Notes under the pieces: generated by a model | Told to the model about the DNA's origin: nothing | Seen by the model: the letters and a program-made list of their open reading frames with translations, nothing else | The model's database searches: none | Assembly (NCBI GenBank): GCA_030065095.1 | Contig: JASJDP010000002.1 | Span: forward strand, 96,898-160,897 | Length of the DNA: 64,000 nt | From: Rhodobacter sp. | Lineage (GTDB): Bacteria; Pseudomonadota; Alphaproteobacteria; Rhodobacterales; Rhodobacteraceae | Direction: 5' to 3' | In this document: piece by piece, positions 1-8,466 of the stretch | How the letters are laid out: every line of letters starts with the position of its first letter | Numbering within the stretch: the first letter of the stretch is position 1 | Made by a program: the position numbers and the translations under genes

Positions 1-403
1 AGACCTCGAACAGCTTCTGCGTCTGGCTTTCGACCCCCTTCGCCCCGTCGATCACCATGATCGCCGCGTCCACCGCCGTCAGGGTGCGGTAGGTGTCTTC
101 GCTGAAATCGCTGTGCCCGGGCGTGTCGACCAGGTTGAACCGGTATTTGCCGAAATCGAACGACATGGCCGAGGCGCTGACCGAGATCCCCCGGTCCTTT
201 TCCATCTGCATGAAGTCCGACCGCGTCCGCCGCGCCTCGCCCTTGGCGCGCACCTGCCCGGCCATCTGGATCGCTCCGCCGTAGAGCAGGAATTTCTCGG
301 TCAGCGTCGTCTTCCCCGCATCGGGGTGGGAAATGATCGCAAAGGTCCGCCGCCGCGCGATTTCGGCGGGCAGGTCAGGGGTGTTCGAGGCGCGGTCCAG
401 CAT
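1..403 (-). CDS. prfC: peptide chain release factor 3 (N-terminal part, runs off window)
   Basis: This is the first 134 residues of RF3, the translational GTPase that recycles RF1/RF2 from the ribosome after peptide release. The G1 motif HPDAGKTT lies near residues 26-33, the switch I stretch with RGISVSAS follows, and the G3 motif DTPGH is near residue 85. The spacing and the GGAIQMAG segment fit RF3 rather than EF-G or LepA. The start is an ATG whose product begins [12 protein letters not shown]. The C-terminal three quarters lie left of the window. The gene lies 30 bp downstream of the pentapeptide-repeat gene on the same strand, so read-through is possible, but no functional link is evident. 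Confidence 0.93.
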   Translation of the reverse strand, partial: MLDRASNTPDLPAEIARRRTFAIISHPDAGKTTLTEKFLLYGGAIQMAGQVRAKGEARRTRSDFMQMEKDRGISVSASAMSFDFGKYRFNLVDTPGHSDFSEDTYRTLTAVDAAIMVIDGAKGVESQTQKLFEV

Positions 404-433
404 GGGCGGCGATATAGGGGAAGGGGCTGGGGC

Positions 434-1846
434 CTACAATCCCAAGAGCTTCGGCAGGTATTCCAGCCACTCCACCAGCCACCGCAGCTGGTTTGGTAAA
501 AGCCCGGCAAGGTCCAACAGGATCGCCCCGAGTTGCACATTGAGCGCCGTGGCGATGTTCTTGACCAGTTGCTTGCGTTGTTCGCTGATAACCCCGGATG
601 TCAGTTCCTGTGCCATCGAAAAGGTCTTATGCGCAATGTTCAACAAGAGGTCCTTCGAGGCCAGATAACTGACCATCGTCGCATCGTCGAGATACTCGCG
701 GATGCGTTCGAACAGAGACGGATCGAAATGCTCCGGGTCACTTTCCAACGCCTCTGCGGCATGTTCGAGAATGGCCTCAATGTCTTCCTGGCGCGCCTCG
801 AACACAGGTTCGGTCTCGGCCTCGTCCTTTTTGAATTCGAGCCAGATCGGCAGGTTCGCCGCGATCAGGTTGGCGTGCATCAAGGCCGCCTCCAGATGCC
901 CGATCTTTTCCGGTGCGACCTCTTCCAAAACCGGCCTCTCGCGCGAAAACTGGATGCTCAGGGCTTGCGTCCCGGCCCCAAACCTGACCTGATCGAGCTC
1001 AGTGAGACTTGTAGGAAGGCGCAGTAAGAAGCGCTCGACGCCCTTTACCAAGAGCGGGGATTGATTGTCGAGGTTGCCAAAGTTCTTTAAATCTTCGACG
1101 GCTCCATGCAGGTCCTGAAACAATCCGTCGAGTGTCGATTCGTCCAACTCATTTGGCTGGAGTCCAAGCGACAATCCAGTCGCGCCAGCGTCGACCTGAT
1201 GACCGACTGGCGAATTCGGTAGCCCTGGCGCCCCCGTTTGTTCAGCCGGAGCGACCGCCTTCCAAGCGTCTGGGAGGGGTAAGCGACTAGGGAGCTTGGT
1301 ATCAGCGTTGCCCAGCATTTGCATATAGTAACGTTTGTCTAAACCCTTTGTCTTTGAAAGGTCGGTTCCACGTACATCTGTATTCTGTAACCGAGAGTAT
1401 TGAAGCGAACAATTCTCCATTATTGAATCGCGCAAGTTCGCGTCATCTAATATCGAAGAGAGGATCTCTGATCCAATTAGGATAGTATTTCTTAAATCTG
1501 CTCCAGTAAAATTGACATCATTCAAAGTTGCACCGCTGAGATTTGCTTCAAATAGGTTTGCATTTCGAAGATCCGTCGTTGCCCAAATGAATCTAACGTG
1601 CGAATTATCTCCTAAATCATCATCCCTTAAAAATTTTGCACCTAAGTCTACTCCGCTCAAATTCGCTCCACTGAGATTCGCACCGCATAATGGTGCCCCA
1701 TTAGATTCCCACGAATCTTCGGCGTTGATAAATGCACCAATAATATCAAACCCAGCGAGTTCGGGGCGGAAGTTGTCCCGTTCCCGCCGCGCGTTCCACG
1801 CCTCGACGCCTTCCAGCAGCCAGTCCAGATGTTTCGGGTTGCCCAT
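434..1846 (-). CDS. pentapeptide-repeat protein
   Basis: A 470-aa protein. Residues 1-45 form a leader of the kind that precedes many pentapeptide domains (LDWLLEGVEAWNARR). About twenty A(N/D)LxX-type repeats run from residue 52 to 165 (GANLSGANLSG, TDLRNANLFEANLSG), predicting a right-handed quadrilateral beta-helix. The remaining 300 residues are mostly helical, with hydrophobic, leucine-rich segments at the very C-terminus that could contact a membrane. I chose the internal ATG (MGNPKH) because the upstream nine codons are arginine-rich and atypical. Bases 1320-1760 are markedly AT-rich compared with both flanks, suggesting a transferred or domain-shuffled gene. Biochemical function is unknown; such repeats often mediate protein or DNA-mimic contacts. 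Confidence 0.85.
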   Translation of the reverse strand: MGNPKHLDWLLEGVEAWNARRERDNFRPELAGFDIIGAFINAEDSWESNGAPLCGANLSGANLSGVDLGAKFLRDDDLGDNSHVRFIWATTDLRNANLFEANLSGATLNDVNFTGADLRNTILIGSEILSSILDDANLRDSIMENCSLQYSRLQNTDVRGTDLSKTKGLDKRYYMQMLGNADTKLPSRLPLPDAWKAVAPAEQTGAPGLPNSPVGHQVDAGATGLSLGLQPNELDESTLDGLFQDLHGAVEDLKNFGNLDNQSPLLVKGVERFLLRLPTSLTELDQVRFGAGTQALSIQFSRERPVLEEVAPEKIGHLEAALMHANLIAANLPIWLEFKKDEAETEPVFEARQEDIEAILEHAAEALESDPEHFDPSLFERIREYLDDATMVSYLASKDLLLNIAHKTFSMAQELTSGVISEQRKQLVKNIATALNVQLGAILLDLAGLLPNQLRWLVEWLEYLPKLLGL

Positions 1847-1943
1847 CACTCGTACCCTTCTACCCCGCGCCACTCTAGGGCGCGGCGGGGCAGGGGTAAA
1901 CGCCTGTTAGGAGACCACCATACGGGCTATTAACCAGGGGAAA

Positions 1944-1997
1944 TCCGACGACTCCGGGTCCGATGGAAATCCGACGGAAGTCCGATAAAACTCCGAC
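1944..1997. repeat. phased 11-bp direct repeats upstream of the pentapeptide gene
   Basis: TCCGAY occurs at 1944, 1959, 1970, 1981 and 1992. The last four are exactly 11 bp apart and share a TCCGAYRRAAR consensus, so they sit on one face of the helix. They lie between the 3' end of the multicopper oxidase gene and the start of the pentapeptide gene, about 100 bp upstream of the latter. This fits a multi-site protein-binding region. Identity of the binder is unknown. Confidence 0.5.
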
Positions 1998-2029
1998 CCC
2001 CGGTCTCCCCGCCATTTCAGCGCGTTAAC

Positions 2030-3433
2030 CTACGATTCGGCGACTCGCACCCAGGTCATCATCCCCGCCGCCTGATGCGCCAGCATGTGGCAGTGGAACA
2101 TCCAACTCCCGGGGTTGTCGGCGACGAAGGCGATCTCGACCGTCTGGCCCCGGTCCATCAGGACCGTGTCCCGCGCCGGCCCGGTTCCGGCCTCGCCGAC
2201 CACGTGAAAATGATGCCCGTGCAGATGCATCGCATGCGGCCAGGCGGTGTCGTTGACCAGTTTCACCCGCACCGTCTCGCCCCGCGCCGCCTCGACCAGC
2301 GGCGCCTCGGGCATCCCCGCAACGCCGTTCAGCGCCCAGGCAAAGCCGTTCTCCACCAACTCGCGCATGCCCACGGGTCCGCCCATATGGCCACCATGCC
2401 CGCCGTCGTGCCGCATGCCGATCCGCGCCTCGGCCAGACCGCCCATTGCGCCGCCCTCCATCCGTAGATCGACAGCCCGCGCCCCGGAAAGTTCAAGTGG
2501 TTCCAACCGGTTGGGCGGCAACGCCGCCGGGGCCGGGCGCGCGACGGCCGACGCCGTGCCGGTTACGTTGAACGTCGCCAGGGCATAGCCTCCATCACGC
2601 TCTTCGCTCACCAGATACGCCGGTTCGCCGGCCTCGGCCGTCACATCCAGGATCAGATCCGCCCGCTGCGCCGGTCCCAGCACAAGATCCGCAAACGGCT
2701 CCGGCACCGCCAGGGGCATCCCGTCGAGAGCCACCACATGGCCCGACAGCCCCAGCGCGCTCAGCCGCAGGACCCGCGCCGAGGCCGCATTGATCAACCG
2801 CAGCCGCAACCGTTCGTTCCGGGCCGCATCCCATTGCGGGTCGCCCTCGCCATTCGCCGTCAGGTAATTCCCCAGCCGCCCGGCATGGGACCCGTCCCGC
2901 ATGTTGCCGAAGCCGCCCGCGATCTGCGCGTTCTCGTCAAGGCGCCAGTCGTTGATCGTCAGCGCGATGTCGCGGTCCACTTCCGGCGGCTCGGCCTCTT
3001 CCACGATCAGCGGCGCCGTCAGCCCGCGCGAAAGCTGTTCCAGCGTGTTACTGTGCGGGTGATACCAGTAGGTCCCCGCATCCGGCACCACGAAGTCATA
3101 GAGGAACTCTCCGCCCGGCGGCACCGCGTCTTGCGTCAGACCCGCGACACCGTCCATCGCGTTGTCGATCCGGATGCCGTGCCAGTGGATCGTCGAGGCC
3201 TGAGGCAACCGATTGACGAACCGCCGCCGGATCCGCGTTCCTTGCGCCACCCTGAGGCCGGCGCCCGGCACCGCGCCGTCATAGGCCCAGACCTCGGTCG
3301 GCCCATATTCGGCGGGCACGATCTGCGCCATCGCCGGGGCGGCCGTGACGGTCGTCTCCGACACTGCGGCAAGCGACGGCCTAGCCGCCAGTGCTGCGGC
3401 GGTTCCGGTCAGAAAGGCGCGTCTGGTGGGCAT
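2030..3433 (-). CDS. multicopper oxidase, Tat-exported
   Basis: A 467-aa periplasmic laccase/CueO-like oxidase. The N-terminus (TRRAFLTG then an Ala-rich stretch) is a twin-arginine signal peptide. All four copper-binding motifs are present: HWHG at 83-86, YHPHS at 124-128, HAMHLHGHHFH near residue 400, and HCHMLAHQAAGMM at 447-459. In the last motif Cys448, His453 and Met458 form the type 1 site. A Met/His-rich stretch before the third domain (MRHDGGHGGHMGG) resembles copper-sensing loops in CueO-type enzymes, so cuprous or metal oxidation is a reasonable guess. Substrate is not determinable from sequence. The Tat genes needed to export it lie about 6 kb away in this window. Confidence 0.92.
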   Translation of the reverse strand: MPTRRAFLTGTAAALAARPSLAAVSETTVTAAPAMAQIVPAEYGPTEVWAYDGAVPGAGLRVAQGTRIRRRFVNRLPQASTIHWHGIRIDNAMDGVAGLTQDAVPPGGEFLYDFVVPDAGTYWYHPHSNTLEQLSRGLTAPLIVEEAEPPEVDRDIALTINDWRLDENAQIAGGFGNMRDGSHAGRLGNYLTANGEGDPQWDAARNERLRLRLINAASARVLRLSALGLSGHVVALDGMPLAVPEPFADLVLGPAQRADLILDVTAEAGEPAYLVSEERDGGYALATFNVTGTASAVARPAPAALPPNRLEPLELSGARAVDLRMEGGAMGGLAEARIGMRHDGGHGGHMGGPVGMRELVENGFAWALNGVAGMPEAPLVEAARGETVRVKLVNDTAWPHAMHLHGHHFHVVGEAGTGPARDTVLMDRGQTVEIAFVADNPGSWMFHCHMLAHQAAGMMTWVRVAES

Positions 3434-3564
3434 TGGCCGGCTCCGTTTGGAAAGGCTTTCGCTGCCACTCTGATCGGACGCTCACGCACTGGCAAGTCCT
3501 CGCACTTGACGGCCGCCAGGGCTGCATTTTTCGCGGCCTCGGTGCGTCAATGCTTGGCCTGGTC

Positions 3565-4395
3565 TCAGGGCCGGACGATCAGCAAATCACATGGCGGGTT
3601 GCGCATCATGTCGTTGGCGAAGCTGCCCAGCAGGAAGGGCGCCTTGCCGGTGCGCCCATGGGCGCCGAGCGTCAGAACGTCCGGATGCCAGCCGGCGATC
3701 AGCCGGTCCAGCACCTGGTGCAGCGCGCCCTCGGCAACCTCGGTCCTCGCAGCCAAGGTCTCGGTCTGCGCATGCCGCGCCCAATCGGCCAGATCGGCCC
3801 GCGCCGCCCTGAGATAGAACTGCGCATCCCGGCTATGTGCGGCCGCGTGGGTCAGACCCTCGAACGGGATGTGCACGGCATGGAATCCGCGCTGTTCGGC
3901 CTGTGGGAACAGCCGTGCAGCCATTGCGGCTGCGGCTGTCGCACCCGGTGAAAAATCCACGGCACACAGGACCTTGGCAAAGTCGTGGTCGGCCCGGTCG
4001 TGGACGATCAGCACCGGCCGGTGCGACAGCCGCACCAGCCGCTCGACCGTGGTCTCGCGGATCAGGTCGAGGATCGGCCGGTGCCGGTGCACACCCAGAA
4101 CGAGCAGCCCGGCGTCAATCTTTCGTGCCAGATCATGGATGTCGGTCGAGACGTCGCCATGGCCGATATGCAGGGTAAAGCCCGGCCCGTATTCCCCGGA
4201 CAAATGGGTGCAGAACCGGTCGAGCAGGCGGGTCGCCTCGTCCGTCATCCGGGTGGCCAGGCCGTCCGGCAGGCCGTGATCGACGGTATGGGCGACATGT
4301 ACGGCCGCGTCATGTTTCGCCGCCAGCCGGAACGCGCGCCGCACGGCACGGTCGGCGCGCGGCGACAGGTCGGTCGCAACCAGTAGCGCATCCAT
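3565..4395 (-). CDS. universal stress protein, two tandem UspA domains
   Basis: A 276-aa cytoplasmic protein with two Usp folds, roughly residues 1-140 and 141-276. The second half keeps the ATP-binding pattern GAHGRTGKAPFLLGS and then CDLLIVRP, typical of the C-terminal strand. The first half ends with the equivalent RPVLIVHD but has a degenerate nucleotide loop (GVHRHRPILDLI). Tandem Usp proteins are usually induced by growth arrest, oxidative or energy stress. It starts at an ATG just downstream of a strong terminator, so it is probably transcribed independently of the Hint gene upstream. Confidence 0.9.
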   Translation of the reverse strand: MDALLVATDLSPRADRAVRRAFRLAAKHDAAVHVAHTVDHGLPDGLATRMTDEATRLLDRFCTHLSGEYGPGFTLHIGHGDVSTDIHDLARKIDAGLLVLGVHRHRPILDLIRETTVERLVRLSHRPVLIVHDRADHDFAKVLCAVDFSPGATAAAAMAARLFPQAEQRGFHAVHIPFEGLTHAAAHSRDAQFYLRAARADLADWARHAQTETLAARTEVAEGALHQVLDRLIAGWHPDVLTLGAHGRTGKAPFLLGSFANDMMRNPPCDLLIVRP

Positions 4396-4414
4396 GACCA
4401 GCCCCTATCGTGTT

Positions 4415-4441
4415 GAAAAACACCATCCGGTCAGATGGTGT
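4415..4441 (-). terminator. rho-independent terminator of the 343-aa Hint gene
   Basis: On the minus strand ACACCATC and GATGGTGT (8-bp perfect stem, 4420-4441) enclose a 6-nt loop and are followed directly by TTTTTC. It sits 31 bp after the Hint gene stop codon and before the Usp start. Confidence 0.85.
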
Positions 4442-4471
4442 GTTCCATCGCGCCCCGCAAGGGACACGCTG

Positions 4472-5503
4472 TCACAGGGATGAGGCGCGGCGCAGGATGT
4501 CGGCGGCGATAGCGCTGTCGAGCATGCCTTCGCCGATGTCGAACGGGTCGGGGCGGTTGCGCGCCCCGCGCGTCGCGGGCGTTATCCCAAGCTTGTCCTG
4601 GACCTCGCGCGGCAGCGCCGGGCTGGTACGGGTATCGACCGTCAGGCTTTCGGTGGCGATGCCCTCGGCAAAGATGAACTCGTGGTTGTCGAACAGAATC
4701 TGGTAATAGTCCACGAACCCGCCGTCGCTGCGCGTGACGGTGTCGCCGTTGACCAGCAGTTCTGCCTTGACCACCACTTCCGAGCGGCCCGCGTTCAACC
4801 GGTCTTCACGCTGGTAGATGAACAGCCTCTGGTTGGGGCTGAGGCGCAGCTCGTTGTAATTGTTCATCGCGCCCGGGGCGAGCACAATGGGGGCAAAGGC
4901 GCCGGTGGCCCGCACGGTATGGTGACCGATCCAGCGGACCTCCTGAATGCCGTTGTCGCGCGTCAACACCCGGTCGCCTATGCGCAGATCCTCGATCCGG
5001 CGCTGCTCGCCGCTGGCCATGGCGATATGCGTGCCACGGGTGAACGAGACGCAGGCCAGCCCGGCGAACTTGGCCCGCGGGGCGTCGGTGTCGACGGTGA
5101 CCAGGGCATAGTCGGTGCGCGGGCGCAGGTCGGCGAGCGGCAGAAGATAGGTCGCCGCGATCATCTGGGTGCCGGGTTCAAGTTCGATCATCACCAGCGC
5201 CTCGACGATGGCGCCGTCGGGGGCCATGAAGGTCGCGCAGCAATCCAGGTGCACTTCGGCGCCGACCGACCCCAGCTGAGCGCCCTCGGCCACGGTCAGA
5301 TGCGACAGCCCGTCGGCGGCCGACACGCTCAGCCGCCAGGACCGGGCGTTGGGGTCGAGCTGGTAGATATCGTCAAGCATCATCTCGGTGGCATCGGCCA
5401 CCGGGTCGCCGAGATTGGCGCCATTCGAGACGCGGAAATCGGCAGCGCGAAACACGCGCAAACCTTGCGCGGTCGGCTGGCAGTCAATTCCTTCGATACT
5501 CAT
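4472..5503 (-). CDS. Hint-domain protein
   Basis: A 343-aa protein. The first 150 residues have no family I recognise. The Hint (hedgehog/intein) domain begins at ACVSFTRGTHI (catalytic Cys about residue 151) and continues through the blocks RIEDLRIGDRVLTRDNG and VRWIGHHTV. Further conserved blocks follow, including LRLSPNQRLFI, which replaces the usual SPxH motif, and a late stretch IFAEGIATESL. Rhodobacterales genomes commonly encode such stand-alone Hint proteins, presumed to autoprocess. No splice partner or extein C-terminal to the domain is present. The ATG at 5503 was preferred over an upstream TTG. A second, larger Hint protein is encoded at 13144-15663. Confidence 0.85.
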   Translation of the reverse strand: MSIEGIDCQPTAQGLRVFRAADFRVSNGANLGDPVADATEMMLDDIYQLDPNARSWRLSVSAADGLSHLTVAEGAQLGSVGAEVHLDCCATFMAPDGAIVEALVMIELEPGTQMIAATYLLPLADLRPRTDYALVTVDTDAPRAKFAGLACVSFTRGTHIAMASGEQRRIEDLRIGDRVLTRDNGIQEVRWIGHHTVRATGAFAPIVLAPGAMNNYNELRLSPNQRLFIYQREDRLNAGRSEVVVKAELLVNGDTVTRSDGGFVDYYQILFDNHEFIFAEGIATESLTVDTRTSPALPREVQDKLGITPATRGARNRPDPFDIGEGMLDSAIAADILRRASSL

Positions 5504-5822
5504 AATCGGCAACCTGCTCTATGCTCGTGTGGGTCCGGCTGCACGTCGAGCGGTCTACCCCCATAGACCGCTGCCGGCGCACCCCACCGCCATAGACGGA
5601 ACGAGTGTAATCAAGGGGTCATATGCGCGTCAACGAGAACCAATAATCGCCGGGATTTTGGATTGTTTTGTTATTGCGATGGCGACATTCTCAAGGCTTT
5701 TCCGGCATTGGTGCCGGTTGGGGAACGGGCGGGGCCGGAGCGGATTTGATTCGAGGCCTTTCTTACATCCGGGTCCGGTGATAGCCCTTGCCCGGTCACG
5801 AATATCTGCAGGAGGCGGAGAC
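5504..5822. promoter_or_regulatory. divergent intergenic region with inverted repeats
   Basis: This 319-bp gap separates the Hint gene from the SDR gene. It contains a perfect 9-bp inverted repeat, AGCGGTCTA (5549-5557) and TAGACCGCT (5564-5572), 46 bp upstream of the Hint start. The second arm's CATAGACCG is echoed by CATAGACGG about 27 bp further on. A second small stem, CCGGCA/TGCCGG, lies at 5702-5717. A good ribosome-binding site (AGGAGG, 5810-5815) precedes the SDR ATG. No gene is seen in the gap. Confidence 0.4.
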
Positions 5823-6602
5823 ATGGATTTGGGCATCAAGGGCCGGCGCGCACTGGTCTGCGCGTCGTCTAAGGGGCTGGGTTTGGGCTGCGCGCGGGCG
5901 CTGGCGGACGCGGGCGTCGATCTGGTGATGAACGCGCGCGGGGCCGAGGCGCTGGAGGCGTCGGCACAATCCGTGCGCGATGAATTCGGGATCTCGGTCA
6001 CCCCTGTTGCCGCCGACATCACGGACGAGGCCGGTCGCGCCGAGGTGCTGAAGGCAGCGGGCCAGATCGACATTCTGGTGACCAATGCAGGCGGGCCGCC
6101 GCCGGGAATGTGGACGGACTGGGGCCGGGAGGATTTCCTTGCCGCGCTCGACGCCAACATGTTGACGCCGATCGCCCTGATGACCGCGCTGGTGCCGGGC
6201 ATGACGGATCGCGGCTGGGGCCGGGTGGTGAATATCACGTCGCAATCGGTGAAAGCGCCGATCGCGATCCTCGGGCTGTCCAATTCCGCACGCGCGGGGC
6301 TTACGGGCTATGTGGCGGGCATGTCGCGGCAGGTCGCCGGCAAGGGCGTGGCGATCAACAATCTTCTGCCCGGCAGCCACGCCACCGACCGCCGCTTTGC
6401 GCTCGACCGGACGATCGCCGAGCGGCAGGGCATACCGCTCGATGCCGCGACGGCACAGGTGCAGGCCGAGATTCCGGCGGGCCGCTACGGCACGGTCGAG
6501 GAATTCGGCGCGGCGTGCGCGTTTCTGTGTTCGCAACATGCCGGGTTCATCGTCGGGCAGAACGTGCTGCTGGACGGCGGCAACGTGAACGCCACGATCT
6601 GA
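5823..6602 (+). CDS. SDR-family oxidoreductase with altered YxxxK motif
   Basis: A 259-aa Rossmann-fold short-chain dehydrogenase. The cofactor loop is ASSKGLGLG (residues 14-22), NAGG follows near residue 90, and the catalytic-serine strand is VVNITSQS. The position of the usual Tyr-x3-Lys reads SNSAR, so the catalytic Tyr and Lys are replaced by Ser and Arg. FabG-like paralogs with this LGLSNSAR signature exist and are annotated only generically. The enzyme may use another proton donor or be non-redox. The C-terminal GQNVLLDGGN block is intact. The start is the ATG behind AGGAGG. An iron-type ABC ATPase gene follows after 141 bp on the same strand. Confidence 0.88.
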   Translation: MDLGIKGRRALVCASSKGLGLGCARALADAGVDLVMNARGAEALEASAQSVRDEFGISVTPVAADITDEAGRAEVLKAAGQIDILVTNAGGPPPGMWTDWGREDFLAALDANMLTPIALMTALVPGMTDRGWGRVVNITSQSVKAPIAILGLSNSARAGLTGYVAGMSRQVAGKGVAINNLLPGSHATDRRFALDRTIAERQGIPLDAATAQVQAEIPAGRYGTVEEFGAACAFLCSQHAGFIVGQNVLLDGGNVNATI

Positions 6603-6743
6603 CCTGCGCTGTGCCACCAGGCGCGCATCGATCCGCCCGGCATGCGCGCTCGGGGCGCCTTGGCGCGGGGTTGCGGGGGCAGGGCGGGGTTGTTATCTGC
6701 GCCAAAGCCCGATGGATTTGATCGGGAATAGGGCGGGCACGGC

Positions 6744-7826
6744 GTGATCGGCACCACAGCACGGCTGAAGATACAGAACATCACCCGGCGCTTTGCCGGC
6801 AGGGCGGTGGTGGACGACATCTCGCTCAAGGTGAGGGCGCGGCAGGTGACCTGTCTGCTTGGCCCCTCGGGGTGCGGCAAGTCCACGACGCTGCGTTGCA
6901 TCGCCGGTGTCGACCGTCCGGATCAGGGGCGCATCCTTGTCGATGGTAAGCCGGTTTGCGACGCCTCTGTCAGCGTGCCGCCCGAGGCCCGCTCAATCGG
7001 ACTGATGTTCCAGGACTTCGCGCTGTTCCCGCATCTGACGGTGGCCGAGAACGTGGCCTTCGGCTTGTCCGGCAACAGGGCGTCCAAACGTCTGCGGGTC
7101 GAGGAGTTGCTGGAGCGCGTCCATCTCAGCCGATTCGTCGACGACTATCCGCACGAGTTGTCGGGCGGCGAGCAGCAGCGCGTCGCGCTGGCGCGCGCCA
7201 TCGCGCCGCGGCCGAAGATCATGCTGATGGACGAACCGTTTTCGGGCCTCGACAACCGGCTGCGCGATGGTATCCGCGACGAGACGCTGGAGATCCTGAA
7301 AGAAGAGGGCTCTGCGGTCCTGCTGGTGACGCACGAACCCGAAGAAGCCATGCGCATGGCCGACGAGATCGCATTGATGCGAGACGGCAAGATCGTCCAG
7401 CAGGGGGCGCCCTACAACGTGTACAACGCGCCGGTGGACAAGGCGGCGGCTGCGTTTTTCAGCGATATCAATGTGATCCGCGGCACGGTGCGGGGCGCGC
7501 TGACCGATACGCCGTTCGGGCAGTTCCTGGCACCGGGCGTGCCCGACGGGACCGAGGTCGATATCGTGATCCGCCCGCAGCACCTTAAGATCGACTTCGA
7601 CCGCGACGGGCGCGGCCCCGACCCGACACCGCAGGACGGTATCGCGGCGCGCGGCGTGGTGCAGCGGGCACGGTTCATGGGATCGGAAAGCCTGGTCGAG
7701 TTCCGCATGGACCACGACCTGTCGATTCTGAAGGCCACGGTGCCATCGGTCTTTCTGCCGAAAATGGGCATGCCGCTGTGGCTGACGATCCGCCGCGACC
7801 GGTGTTTCGTGTTTCCGGCCAGATAG
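6744..7826 (+). CDS. ABC transporter ATP-binding protein, Fe3+/polyamine (FbpC/PotA) type
   Basis: A 360-aa ATPase. Walker A is GPSGCGKST (about residues 40-48), the Q-loop is MFQDFALFPHL, the signature LSGGEQQRVALARA, Walker B IMLMDEPFSGLD and the switch His VTHEPEE. A TOBE-like C-terminal regulatory domain follows (VIRPQHLKI, VEFRM). The domain order fits FbpC or PotA importers. No permease or binding-protein gene is adjacent, so it is either an orphan that energises a distant importer or a leftover. It starts with GTG. Its 3' end converges on the avidin gene with only 13 bp between the stop codons. Confidence 0.88.
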   Translation: MIGTTARLKIQNITRRFAGRAVVDDISLKVRARQVTCLLGPSGCGKSTTLRCIAGVDRPDQGRILVDGKPVCDASVSVPPEARSIGLMFQDFALFPHLTVAENVAFGLSGNRASKRLRVEELLERVHLSRFVDDYPHELSGGEQQRVALARAIAPRPKIMLMDEPFSGLDNRLRDGIRDETLEILKEEGSAVLLVTHEPEEAMRMADEIALMRDGKIVQQGAPYNVYNAPVDKAAAAFFSDINVIRGTVRGALTDTPFGQFLAPGVPDGTEVDIVIRPQHLKIDFDRDGRGPDPTPQDGIAARGVVQRARFMGSESLVEFRMDHDLSILKATVPSVFLPKMGMPLWLTIRRDRCFVFPAR

Positions 7827-7839
7827 CCCGCCGGTCCGT

Positions 7840-8334
7840 CTATTCGGAGATCAGGCTGTCCGACATCGCGGTGGTGATCAGCTGAAACGTGTCTTGTCCC
7901 TGCTGGATCTGCCCGCCGCCGCTGTTGATGTAGACGAGATTCCAATCGGTGCGCAGTTCATAACCGGAACCGACGCTTGCAAAATATCCCGTCCATCCCG
8001 TGATCGACTGGCAATTCGCCGTCGTGTTCGACCAGGCGACCGAAAACGACATCGCGAAGTTGCCAGAGTAATAGTAGCCGCTCAGCGGATAGGGCGTGTT
8101 CTGACAGCCGGTGCCTGACGCACGATTGATATAGGTGCCCGAGACCAGATAAACGCCCGGCTGGTCCACCGACGGCGTGAAGGAAAACGTGGCGGTGGAC
8201 CCGGACTGGTTCTGCCAGCTCGACGTGGACGCGGCCAAGGCCATGCCTGGGTCGCTGGCGTGGCTGTCGGCTGCTGCGGAGTTGGCAAGAACGACCGAAA
8301 AAAGTAGGATCGCGAGGCGGGCGAATATGGGCAT
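7840..8334 (-). CDS. rhizavidin-like secreted avidin (biotin-binding protein)
   Basis: A 164-aa protein with a signal peptide ending near residue 22 (LANSAAADS). The mature part aligns throughout with the avidin/streptavidin fold. By alignment from memory with streptavidin, biotin contacts are retained as Asn42, Ser46, Tyr68, Trp101, Ser110, Thr112, Trp114, Trp131 and Asp148 (GQDTF). The position of streptavidin Trp120, which reaches into the neighbouring subunit, is a Gly-Gly-Gln stretch, as in dimeric rhizavidin. Two cysteines (77 and 108) match the pair that makes rhizavidin's loop disulfide, and RASGTGCQN and YPLSG match it closely. Likely role: extracellular or periplasmic biotin capture. 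It is transcribed on its own, away from the regulator gene upstream. Confidence 0.9.
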   Translation of the reverse strand: MPIFARLAILLFSVVLANSAAADSHASDPGMALAASTSSWQNQSGSTATFSFTPSVDQPGVYLVSGTYINRASGTGCQNTPYPLSGYYYSGNFAMSFSVAWSNTTANCQSITGWTGYFASVGSGYELRTDWNLVYINSGGGQIQQGQDTFQLITTAMSDSLISE

Positions 8335-8466
8335 TGATCTACTCCAGACAAAGGCTCAATAACCTGACGTTAGCACAGCTTTTGCGAGCGTCGGAGCGGA
8401 AATTCAATCTACCGTAGACCCCCTCCATGAGTTAGGCACACGTTCAAATCCGGGAAACCGCGTCTT

